DNA from: Desulfobacteraceae bacterium
Lineage (GTDB): Bacteria > Desulfobacterota > Desulfobacteria > Desulfobacterales > Desulfobacteraceae
Assembly (NCBI GenBank): GCA_024227235.1
Contig: JAAEKY010000693.1
Span: forward strand, 1-40,626
Direction: 5' to 3'
Length of the DNA stretch: 40,626 nt
Every line of letters begins with the position of its first letter. Position 1 is the stretch's first letter. The position numbers and the translations under genes were made by a program. Positions 1 through 6,471 of the stretch are shown in pieces. Below the pieces are notes generated by a model. That model worked only from the letters and a program-made list of their open reading frames with translations, ran no database searches and was not told where the DNA came from.

Positions 1-342
1 AATCTTTCATTACTGACTTTATTCCCTTTTTTAAATCGCTCATTTGTAAGGGGAAACCCATAGAAAATTTTTTTCTTAATATTATTACATTTTTTACATA
101 ATTTTAAAAATTTTTTTAATAAATCATTACAAAAAAACTATAAATATACGGCTTGCAATAATATTTTTTTGTAAAAACAAATAGTTACTCGGAAAGAGGT
201 TTTTAAAAAAAATATTCCTCTTTTCTGGTATGCATATAGCAATATTCTTGTTGCAGTTTAATAATTGTGAAAAACTTTATCCAATACAAAAGTATTGGAA
301 AGATACTAATTGTAAATATTAATTCAAAGGGATTCTTAGCAA
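1..342. other. AT-rich upstream region of the first PEP-CTERM gene
   Basis: No gene is visible here. The stretch is very rich in A and T runs. An imperfect hairpin sits around 191-234, with GAAAGAGG pairing to CCTCTTTTC across an A/T loop. A perfect 8-bp inverted repeat, TCCAATAC and GTATTGGA with a 4-nt AAAA spacer, lies at 280-299, about 43 nt before the start codon of the downstream gene. It could be an operator or a 5'-UTR hairpin. No convincing -35/-10 pair was identified. Confidence 0.5.
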
Positions 343-984
343 ATGAAAAAACTACTTTTGAGCCTATGCAGCACATTTTTAATGTTCTGCTTATTTAGCA
401 CTGCGATGGCTGCTACAGTTGGTAATACTTTAGAAGAACGAAGATATGTGGATGGTTGGTCTAACTTCAATGTGATCGACACCTCTTTACAATTTTCCGA
501 TAGTGGTAAAATAGATTCCTGGAGTATCTTTTTTCAGCATAGGCTGAACGACCCTTTAGTAGGAATTGCCCCCATATATTTTCAAGTACTGAGAAATGTT
601 ACAGGAAGTACTTATGAAATTATCGGAGAGAATCTATTTTATGGTGATGGAAACAATGTTGGAATCCAGACTTTTTCAGTTGCTGAGCCAGATAAAATTA
701 CCTATGAAGCAGGCGATTATATCGGATGGGCTTTCGATGGTTATCCAGTTTTTGGATTTGATTTTGGTGGGGATACTACTTTGTTCCCAGCAGCAGACGT
801 TAATACAACCGGTGTTGGAAGCGTTGTGACTTTTACTTATACGGATAGTAGAACATATTCAATCTCTGTAGAAACTTCGGCTTCTACAGAAACCTCGGCA
901 GTTCCGATACCAGCAGCCATAGTCCTTTTAGGCAGTGGTTTGATTGGCCTTTTGGGAATTAATAGGAAAAAGAGAGAATATTAA
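343..984 (+). CDS. PEP-CTERM (VPxPA-type) secreted protein
   Basis: This is a 213-residue exported protein of unknown function. Residues 1-23 form a signal peptide (basic MKK, hydrophobic core, AMA before the mature part). The C-terminus carries a sorting signal: VPIPAAI, a hydrophobic helix containing LLGSGLIGLLG, then a basic tail NRKKREY. In this family the tripartite tail is recognised by an exosortase/archaeosortase-type system and the protein ends up in the envelope or exopolysaccharide matrix. The middle (about 25-185) is rich in Ser, Thr, Gly and aromatic residues, has no cysteine, and shows no domain I can name. The start is preceded by a weak AAAGGG. The gene stands alone and ends in a strong terminator. 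A second gene with the same tail is cut by the right edge of the window. No exosortase gene is visible. Confidence 0.85.
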   Translation: MKKLLLSLCSTFLMFCLFSTAMAATVGNTLEERRYVDGWSNFNVIDTSLQFSDSGKIDSWSIFFQHRLNDPLVGIAPIYFQVLRNVTGSTYEIIGENLFYGDGNNVGIQTFSVAEPDKITYEAGDYIGWAFDGYPVFGFDFGGDTTLFPAADVNTTGVGSVVTFTYTDSRTYSISVETSASTETSAVPIPAAIVLLGSGLIGLLGINRKKREY

Positions 985-1015
985 ATTTCATAACAGCATG
1001 TTGATATGATATGCT

Positions 1016-1056
1016 AAGAAGCAGTGCTTTTTGAGGCACTGCTTCTTATTTTTTTT
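1016..1056 (+). terminator. Rho-independent terminator after the PEP-CTERM gene
   Basis: A perfect 12-bp stem, AAGAAGCAGTGC (1016-1027) and GCACTGCTTCTT (1036-1047), with an 8-nt loop is followed by A and a run of eight T. It lies 31 nt after the stop codon of the upstream gene. Confidence 0.93.
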
Positions 1057-1269
1057 GACTCTTCTGAATCTATCAATTAGAAAGCCCGGTTGGCGGTACC
1101 ACTAATTATCCCTGTACGCAAGCAAACTATATTTTTCTATTATTTCAATATGTTATTCCTTTTCACCAGCCCTCTCCAGTTCTTAAATATTATCAAGCCT
1201 TTTTTATAAGGACACATTCTGTTATTCTATCTTTCCTGGTATTCGTTTTAATAAAAAAGGATGAACAAT
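1057..1269. other. Intergenic region with an unexplained GC-rich island
   Basis: Most of this stretch is AT-rich, but about 1081-1127 is a GC-rich block (AAAGCCCGGTTGGCGGTACC, then a CCCTGTACGCAAGC segment) that stands out from its surroundings. No coding frame and no riboswitch consensus that I know fits it. It could be a small structured RNA or a decayed element. Confidence 0.3.
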
Positions 1270-1488
1270 ATGGCTTTACAAAAAACTACCCTGAATGTCG
1301 ACGGTATGAGCTGCAGTCACTGCTCAGGAATGGTCCAGAAAACACTTGAAGAAATCGAGGGTATTTCAAACGTATCTGTTGATCTTGAAGAAAAAAAGGC
1401 CTCTTTTGACATTGAGCAGGAGGATCTTGTTGATACGGCTATTAAACAAATCAATGATGCCGGATACAAGGCCTCTGGAAATTTATAG
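1270..1488 (+). CDS. Small heavy-metal-associated (HMA) domain protein, CopZ/MerP-like
   Basis: This 72-residue cytosolic protein is a single HMA domain. The metal-binding loop is GMSCSHC (CxxC), followed by the usual beta-alpha-beta pattern ending in DAGYKASG. Family members bind Cu(I), Hg(II), Zn(II) or Cd(II) through the two cysteines and hand the ion to a P-type ATPase or reductase. The metal cannot be told from sequence. An ATG at 1261 is in frame but touches the AAAAAGG ribosome-binding site, so the ATG at 1270 is preferred. No ATPase partner is next to it. The arsR-hgcAB-ars operon starts about 230 nt downstream on the same strand, which makes a role in thiophilic metal handling plausible but unproven. 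Confidence 0.88.
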   Translation: MALQKTTLNVDGMSCSHCSGMVQKTLEEIEGISNVSVDLEEKKASFDIEQEDLVDTAIKQINDAGYKASGNL

Positions 1489-1547
1489 TACTTCTTATAC
1501 CCGTTTCATATTAACGTTCCGAAATAAAAATATTATGATTAGTCTCC

Positions 1548-1570
1548 GGTAGTGTGTGTGGTAAAAATTT
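1548..1570 (+). repeat. Left copy of a 23-bp inverted repeat pair
   Basis: These 23 bases (beginning GGTAGTGTGTGTGG and ending in AAAAATTT) occur again as an exact reverse complement at 32538-32560. The match stops abruptly on both sides. Part of it is a simple GT run, but the flanking GGTA and GGTAAAAATTT are not. The arrangement resembles terminal inverted repeats, though no transposase is present nearby. Just downstream lies a 10-bp palindrome CGGATATCCG. Confidence 0.7.
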
Positions 1571-1624
1571 AACCCGGATATCCGAGTTGAGATAGTAAAG
1601 ATGACTTTTAAAGCAATTTTTTGG

Positions 1625-1674
1625 TTGACAATCATTCAGCAAATAATTATCGTCTATAGGCGATGAACGATAAT
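1625..1674 (+). promoter_or_regulatory. Probable promoter and ArsR operator of the arsR-hgcAB-ars operon
   Basis: A perfect -35 TTGACA lies at 1625-1630. A weak -10 falls around 1644-1652 (TAATTATCG). Overlapping and following the -10 is a perfect 8-bp inverted repeat, ATTATCGT (1646-1653) and ACGATAAT (1667-1674), with an inner ATCG/CGAT pair. ArsR/SmtB repressors typically bind such imperfect dyads over the promoter. Assigning it to this ArsR is inference from position. Confidence 0.65.
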
Positions 1675-1719
1675 ACAAACAGTGCAAAATGATTATTTTT
1701 GGATGCGTTAACTAAAAAA

Positions 1720-1998
1720 ATGGATAAATGTATGGATATAGAACAACTTGCAAAAATATTTAAAGCGTTGGGGCATCCGACACGAATAAAAATTATTGAA
1801 CATTTGATTAATATCAATACCTGTGTTTGTGGAGAAATAGTCGATATTTTTCCGTATTCCCAATCTACAATCAGCCAACATTTAAAATTATTAAAAGAAT
1901 CCGGAATTGTCTGCGGAGAAGTTGAAGGCCCAAAAACTTATTTCTGCGTGGATAAAACTGTTTTAAATACATTGAAACAATATATTGAAACCCTATAA
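1720..1998 (+). CDS. arsR: ArsR/SmtB-family transcriptional repressor
   Basis: A 92-residue winged helix-turn-helix metalloregulator. The N-terminal part reads FKALGHPTRIKIIEHL, typical of ArsR. The cysteine pair TCVCGEI lies at the position of the ArsR As(III)-binding CVC motif, and the recognition helix is SQSTISQHLKLLKESGIV. Further cysteines occur near the N-terminus and in the wing (GIVCGEV, YFCVD). It should repress its own operon and release on binding arsenite or another thiophilic metal. It is the first gene of an operon with hgcA, hgcB, arsC and acr3. An ArsR-type regulator ahead of hgcAB is known from other mercury methylators. The start is uncertain: TTG at 1699 and ATG at 1732 are also in frame, and none has a good Shine-Dalgarno sequence. 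Confidence 0.9.
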   Translation: MDKCMDIEQLAKIFKALGHPTRIKIIEHLININTCVCGEIVDIFPYSQSTISQHLKLLKESGIVCGEVEGPKTYFCVDKTVLNTLKQYIETL

Positions 1999-2012
1999 TA
2001 ATGGAGACGCCA

Positions 2013-3173
2013 ATGGTACAAAAAGGACAAAAAATATCAAGCTCCGGCATTAATATCATGTCCTCCATGGATGAGATGGCTTCATCCTGTTCAACACAAA
2101 CACCAGATGGCCCAATGAAAGGTTATGAGAAACCTGGTTACAAGCTATGCACGTATGTAAGCAAATTTATACATACAGATGCGGGCCCTATTCCGATTAT
2201 AAACCATAAATTAAAAAAAGATGATCTTTTCTCAACCTTCTATGTCAGATGGGGCATCATGCGCTATTCCTATACAGTAGCTCCCGGGCTCTACGGTATT
2301 GGAAAACCGGATAAAAATTCCGAGGTATTGGTTACTGCCAATTTCAAATTAACATTTGATCACTTGAGAAAAGGACTTGGCGACATCAATGCATGGATTC
2401 TCGTCCTGGATACAAAAGGGATTAATGTCTGGTGCGCAGCAGGAAAAGGGACCTTTTCTACCCGGGAACTGGTTAAAAGAATCAAAGATACATCTCTTTT
2501 TAAAGCAGTGGATCACAAAAGAGTCATAGTGCCGCAGTTAGGAGCAACGGGTGTATCGGCAAGGGATGTTAAAAAGCAATCCGGATTCAGGGTGGTATAT
2601 GGACCTGTGCGCGCAAATGATATCCCTGCCTTTTTAAGAAACAATTTAAAAGCTGACAAAAAGATGAGACAGGTTACCTTTACGATGTATGAACGATTTA
2701 TCCTGACGCCTGTGGAAATTCAAATGGTGTTAAAACCCGCCCTAATAATAGCACTTGCCCTGTTTGTCTTATCCGGTTTTGGTCCAGGTGTTTTTTCTTT
2801 TTCAGAAGCCTGGGAAAGAGGCATCGTGTCTTCTATTGCTCTTGTAGCAGGGATATTTTCAGGTGCATTTGTCACTCCTTTGCTGCTTCCCTTTGTACCG
2901 CCCAAGGAATTTGCACTAAAAGGCATCATATGTGGAAGTATTCTTGCCATACTGGTATTAGTTTTGATGTCTGCTTCGATCAACGGCATAGCAGGATTTC
3001 TGGCGCTATTTTTATTCAGTGTAGCCATTAGTTCTTATCTTGCAATGAACTTTACAGGTACAACGCCTTTTACATCACCGTCTGGTGTTGAAAAAGAAAT
3101 GAAACGATACATCCCGGTACAGCTTATAGCACTTGTTGTTTCAACTGGACTTTGGGTTTATTCAGCCTTTTAA
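2013..3173 (+). CDS. hgcA: Mercury methylation corrinoid protein HgcA
   Basis: HgcA is the membrane-bound corrinoid protein that transfers a methyl group to Hg(II), giving methylmercury. This copy has 386 residues. Residues 40-225 are the cobalamin-binding domain related to the large subunit of the corrinoid iron-sulfur protein. They contain the diagnostic cap-helix motif N-V-W-C-A-A-G-K-G, with Cys141 (codon 2433-2435) as the presumed lower cobalt ligand. Five hydrophobic helices follow at about 240-258, 270-293, 302-319, 324-345 and 366-384. An ATG at 2001 is in frame, but its GGAG serves as ribosome-binding site for the ATG at 2013, so the latter is chosen. The gene follows arsR by 14 nt and precedes hgcB by 23 nt. 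Its native role besides mercury is unknown. The assignment rests on the motif plus the hgcB neighbour and is firm. Confidence 0.97.
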   Translation: MVQKGQKISSSGINIMSSMDEMASSCSTQTPDGPMKGYEKPGYKLCTYVSKFIHTDAGPIPIINHKLKKDDLFSTFYVRWGIMRYSYTVAPGLYGIGKPDKNSEVLVTANFKLTFDHLRKGLGDINAWILVLDTKGINVWCAAGKGTFSTRELVKRIKDTSLFKAVDHKRVIVPQLGATGVSARDVKKQSGFRVVYGPVRANDIPAFLRNNLKADKKMRQVTFTMYERFILTPVEIQMVLKPALIIALALFVLSGFGPGVFSFSEAWERGIVSSIALVAGIFSGAFVTPLLLPFVPPKEFALKGIICGSILAILVLVLMSASINGIAGFLALFLFSVAISSYLAMNFTGTTPFTSPSGVEKEMKRYIPVQLIALVVSTGLWVYSAF

Positions 3174-3196
3174 TTTTGGCTTTATAGGAGTTAATT

Positions 3197-3487
3197 ATGG
3201 AAGATTTAAGATATTTAGATGACGTATCAACCCTGGTACTTGATAAAGAAAAATGTATCGGGTGCAGTTTATGTACAGAAGTTTGCCCACAGGCAGTATT
3301 TGAAATGCAGGGGGAAAAAGCCCATATAGTTGATTTTAACGCCTGTATGGAATGTGGGGCATGTGTTAACAACTGCCCTTCAAAGGCCATATCCGTAAGT
3401 CCGGGTGTTGGCTGAGCCGCTTATATTATCCAGGTGTGGATAAAGGGAAAAGAAAACGCGTCCTGTGGTGATGGGGGATGCTGCTAA
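3197..3487 (+). CDS. hgcB: HgcB ferredoxin, predicted selenoprotein (in-frame TGA = Sec73)
   Basis: HgcB is the 2[4Fe-4S] ferredoxin partner of HgcA and is thought to reduce its corrinoid. Two CxxCxxCxxxCP motifs are present: C20, C23, C26, C30 and C50, C53, C56, C60. Codon 73 is TGA (3413-3415), directly after PGVG. In HgcB proteins a conserved cysteine occupies this position (Cys73 in strain ND132, from memory), and mutation there impairs mercury methylation. Beyond the TGA the frame stays open for 23 codons: AAYIIQVWIKG, then a Cys90-rich tail ending in the vicinal Cys95-Cys96 typical of HgcB, then TAA. Total length would be 96 residues, against about 95 for the family. A SECIS-like hairpin follows the TGA. 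I therefore read TGA as selenocysteine; the alternative is a truncated 72-residue protein. TAGGAG precedes the ATG by 7 nt. Confidence 0.88.
3413..3446 (+). promoter_or_regulatory. Bacterial SECIS-like element in hgcB
   Basis: Downstream of the TGA, TTATCC (3426-3431) and GGATAA (3438-3443) form a perfect 6-bp stem closing the 6-nt loop AGGTGT. CTT (3420-3422) can extend the stem with AGG (3444-3446) across a 3-nt bulge. The loop begins 16 nt after the TGA and has G at its second position. The E. coli fdhF SECIS has the loop AGGUCU about 17 nt after its UGA, so loop sequence and spacing are nearly the same. SelB binding is inferred. Confidence 0.85.
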
Positions 3488-3597
3488 AACATTTTTTAGT
3501 TAAGCGTATAGCAGACAGGCACATAAACAGTTGATAACATCATGTATAACAAGAAAAGCAACGGTGATGATTGCAAGAAGCAACAAAGGGAAGTCTG

Positions 3598-4032
3598 TTG
3601 TCCAAAAAATTAAAAATATTATTTTTATGCACTGGCAATTCTTGCAGAAGCCAGATGGCAGAAGGCTGGGTAAGACACTTAAAAGGGGATCTTATTGATG
3701 TTTGGTCTGCCGGAATTGAAACCCATGGGATAAATCCTCATGCAGTAACTGTCATGGCAGAAGCCGGGGTTGATATCTGTGGGCATACATCCAAGTTATC
3801 GGATACATTAAAGCATAAATCATTTGATTATGTCATTACGGTGTGTGGGCATGCCCATGAAATATGCCCTTTGTTCCCTGGCGACTGCACGGTCATTCAT
3901 GTCGGCTTTGATGACCCACCAAAATTGGCAGAGCAGTTCAAAAATCCTGAAAAAAGATTAGCCTGCTACAGAAAAGTCAGAGATCAAATAAAAGCGTATG
4001 TCTTAACCCTGCCTGACAGCTTAAAAAAATAG
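3598..4032 (+). CDS. arsC: Arsenate reductase, thioredoxin-coupled ArsC family
   Basis: This enzyme reduces arsenate to arsenite in the cytosol, here presumably feeding the Acr3 exporter downstream. The 144-residue protein has the low-molecular-weight phosphatase fold. The P-loop [15 protein letters not shown] carries the nucleophilic first cysteine. The redox pair of the thioredoxin-type ArsC is in [10 protein letters not shown], two cysteines seven residues apart as in the S. aureus enzyme. A second phosphatase-like element, GFDDPPK, lies near residue 110. A longer frame begins with TTG at 3571, but TTG at 3598 has AAAGGGAAG in front and places the P-loop at the usual distance from the N-terminus. 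It is the fourth gene of the arsR-hgcA-hgcB-arsC-acr3 operon, 110 nt after the hgcB TAA and 8 nt before acr3. Confidence 0.92.
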   Translation: MSKKLKILFLCTGNSCRSQMAEGWVRHLKGDLIDVWSAGIETHGINPHAVTVMAEAGVDICGHTSKLSDTLKHKSFDYVITVCGHAHEICPLFPGDCTVIHVGFDDPPKLAEQFKNPEKRLACYRKVRDQIKAYVLTLPDSLKK

Positions 4033-4040
4033 AGGTAAAA

Positions 4041-5225
4041 ATGAGCCCGAATGAGACGTTTAATGAGAGGAAAATGACCAGTATTTTTGAACGCTACCTG
4101 ACCGTATGGGTGGGCCTTTGCATTATTGGCGGAATTTTCTTAGGTAAATTTGCACCCGGCTTTTCAAAAGCACTTGACCGCATGTCATTAAATATAAACG
4201 GTGCGCCTGTTGTTTCCATTCCCATTGCTGTGTGCTTGTTTTTTATGATGTACCCCATTATGGTTAAGATCGATTTTGGTTCGGTGATTAAAGCAGGCAA
4301 AAGTGGAAAACCCGTTTTTCTCACTCTTTTTATCAATTGGTGTATTAAACCCTTTACTATGTATGCCATATCCCTCTTTTTTTTAGGCGTACTTTTTAAA
4401 GGATTTATTGGAACTGAAGCCGTTGATCTGGTAAAAATGCCTTTTGGATTGGATCTTGATATTGGCGCCACACATGGTGCCGGCGTCGTTGTAATCCAGG
4501 ATGGTATAAAAATGCTGCAAGTACCGCTATGGCGAAGCTATCTTGCCGGATGTATCCTGTTAGGGATTGCGCCATGTACAGCCATGGTACTGGTATGGGG
4601 GTACCTTGCCAGGGGGAATGATGGCCTCACCCTTGTCATGGTTGCAATTAATTCTTTGGCTATGCTGATTTTGTACGGAATCTTAGGCGGTTTTCTTTTA
4701 GGTGTCGGGCGGCTGCCTGTTCCTTGGCAGGCATTATTACTGTCTATTGCTGTTTATGTGGCATTACCCCTTGTTGCCGGATATCTCTCTCGAAAATGGC
4801 TCATCCATATTAAAGGAGAGGACTGGTTTAAACATAAATTTTTACATATCTTGACACCCATTACGATCATCGCGCTTTTAATCACTCTTGTTTTGTTGTT
4901 CAGCTTTAAGGGCGAAGTGATATTGGCAAATCCCTTAACCATTTTCTGGATTGCTATCCCTTTGTTTATCCAGACTTTTCTAATTTTCACCTTAGGATAT
5001 TGCCTTGCCAAAGCGTTAAAGCTTTCTTATGAAGATGCAGCACCTTGTGCCATGATTGGTGCTTCCAACCATTTTGAAGTGGCCATTGCTACATCTGTCA
5101 TGCTGTTTGGACTTTCATCCGGTGCTGCACTTGCAACAGTTGTCGGTGTTCTAATCGAGGTACCGGTAATGTTGATGCTGGTGGGTATCTGCAAAAAGAC
5201 ACACTCATGGTTTGATCATCGGTAG
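4041..5225 (+). CDS. acr3: Arsenite efflux transporter, ACR3 family
   Basis: Acr3 exports arsenite across the inner membrane, driven by the proton motive force. The protein has 394 residues and about ten hydrophobic segments. It carries the family hallmark [18 protein letters not shown] around residues 175-192, where Cys179 corresponds to the essential transport cysteine, and a second motif, [11 protein letters not shown], near residue 340. The loop at about 124-162, between two helices and just before RSYLAG, appears longer than in the Acr3 proteins I recall. The start ATG has GAGGTAAAA in front and follows arsC by 8 nt. It is the last gene of the operon and converges on the cdaA-type gene with only 8 nt between the stops. 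No clear terminator hairpin is seen between them. Confidence 0.93.
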   Translation: MSPNETFNERKMTSIFERYLTVWVGLCIIGGIFLGKFAPGFSKALDRMSLNINGAPVVSIPIAVCLFFMMYPIMVKIDFGSVIKAGKSGKPVFLTLFINWCIKPFTMYAISLFFLGVLFKGFIGTEAVDLVKMPFGLDLDIGATHGAGVVVIQDGIKMLQVPLWRSYLAGCILLGIAPCTAMVLVWGYLARGNDGLTLVMVAINSLAMLILYGILGGFLLGVGRLPVPWQALLLSIAVYVALPLVAGYLSRKWLIHIKGEDWFKHKFLHILTPITIIALLITLVLLFSFKGEVILANPLTIFWIAIPLFIQTFLIFTLGYCLAKALKLSYEDAAPCAMIGASNHFEVAIATSVMLFGLSSGAALATVVGVLIEVPVMLMLVGICKKTHSWFDHR

Positions 5226-5233
5226 AAAATCTT

Positions 5234-6448
5234 TTATATGGGATCCTTTACAATCGCAGATGTTTCTTTTTGATTTGGATTAATTTTTTTTCTAAGCGTT
5301 AGTTCAACTCTGGACGGATTGATTTTAACCACATGAATTCTGTCATTGGGTAAAACTAAATTACCCGCATTAATGGTGTATATGGATGTCCCTGCCCTGG
5401 CTGAAAACAAATCAATAGAGGTCATAATATTATTTACATTTAACAGGCTGACATCTTTTCTTAAGCCTCGGCAGGTAATTGAAATACTTGGATTAATGGG
5501 TTCCGTTACTATTAATTCAACCGGAATATTAGAAAAATTTATGGGCAGATCAATTTTCTTCTCAAAATTCTGTTGACCTGCAAAGATTAACCACAATACA
5601 AAAACCATTCCAAAAACCACTGCTTTAATTTTAAACCGCCGGGTAAACCAGGATTTTATTTTTTCCTTAATTCCTTTACTCGGTTTTCTAAATCTAAGGA
5701 CCGCATCTTCTAAAACTGCAGTCAGTTCTTTTTCATTACTTAATTTTTTAATTTCCTGGTCAACAGCAAATGCGACCTCCCCTCTTTCTTCAGAAACAAT
5801 CATTACCCATGCGTCACATTGTTCCGTGAGTCCTAAGGAAGCCCTGTGTCTTGTTCCCCATTCCTGTGGCAGGTCCTCTCTTGTTGTTAAAGGAAGATAG
5901 CAGGATGTTTTTAAAATCTTCCCGTTTGAAATAAGGATAGCCCCATCATGCAATGGAGATTCTTTGTAAAATATGGAATTTAATATTTCAGGTTGAGGGT
6001 CACACTCCATTGCAATCCCTTTTGTAACCAAATCAAATACCAGGTCTGCTCGTTCGAAAACAATGACCGCTCCGATTCTTTTTTTTGCGGCATCAAAAGC
6101 CCAGTTGGCAAACTCCGGAATCCATCCACCTACTCCAGAACTTTGCTTAAAACCTAAATTCTTTAACGGGTTAAACCGCTCTAGCATCTGCCTGATTTCT
6201 CTTTGAAACAGGATAATTAAAAGAATAACAAAAACCTGCCACAAAATCTGAAATACCCAGGTTGTCAAAAAAAGTCCCCAGGATTTAGCAATAATAAAAA
6301 TCCCACTTAAAACAACAATACCAATAAGGGCTTTGAATGCTTTTGTCCCCCAAAACCAACTATAGAGTTGATAAGAAACAATAGAAATAAATAAAATATC
6401 AAGGATATCAGGCAACCTGATATTTGATAAAATGGCAAGCAAGTTCAT
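5234..6448 (-). CDS. cdaA: Diadenylate cyclase CdaA fused to a YbbR (CdaR-like) domain
   Basis: This membrane enzyme should make cyclic di-AMP from two ATP. Residues 1-85 hold three hydrophobic helices as in CdaA. The DAC domain spans about 95-250 with both catalytic motifs visible: D168-G169-A170 in SPLHDGAIL and R200-H201-R202 in GTRHRASLGLTE. A fourth membrane helix at about 274-291 is followed by one YbbR-like repeat (about 300-390), including the terminal SRVELTLRK strand. In Firmicutes CdaA and its YbbR regulator CdaR are separate neighbouring genes; here they are one 404-residue chain with a single YbbR unit. AAGGAGTC precedes the ATG. The gene lies 23 nt after a sensor kinase on the same strand and is probably cotranscribed with it. 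Confidence 0.9.
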   Translation of the reverse strand: MNLLAILSNIRLPDILDILFISIVSYQLYSWFWGTKAFKALIGIVVLSGIFIIAKSWGLFLTTWVFQILWQVFVILLIILFQREIRQMLERFNPLKNLGFKQSSGVGGWIPEFANWAFDAAKKRIGAVIVFERADLVFDLVTKGIAMECDPQPEILNSIFYKESPLHDGAILISNGKILKTSCYLPLTTREDLPQEWGTRHRASLGLTEQCDAWVMIVSEERGEVAFAVDQEIKKLSNEKELTAVLEDAVLRFRKPSKGIKEKIKSWFTRRFKIKAVVFGMVFVLWLIFAGQQNFEKKIDLPINFSNIPVELIVTEPINPSISITCRGLRKDVSLLNVNNIMTSIDLFSARAGTSIYTINAGNLVLPNDRIHVVKINPSRVELTLRKKINPNQKETSAIVKDPI

Positions 6449-6471
6449 ATGACTCCTTATGGGTTCTTACA

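Noticed and set aside
1081-1127. c-di-GMP (GEMM) riboswitch
   Set aside because: Neither strand shows the conserved GEMM blocks, and the position relative to genes does not fit.
3197-3415. hgcB as a truncated 72-residue pseudogene
   Set aside because: The downstream frame is open, ends in the family's Cys-Cys, restores normal length, and a SECIS-like hairpin follows the TGA. The same genome has another clear Sec gene (hysA).
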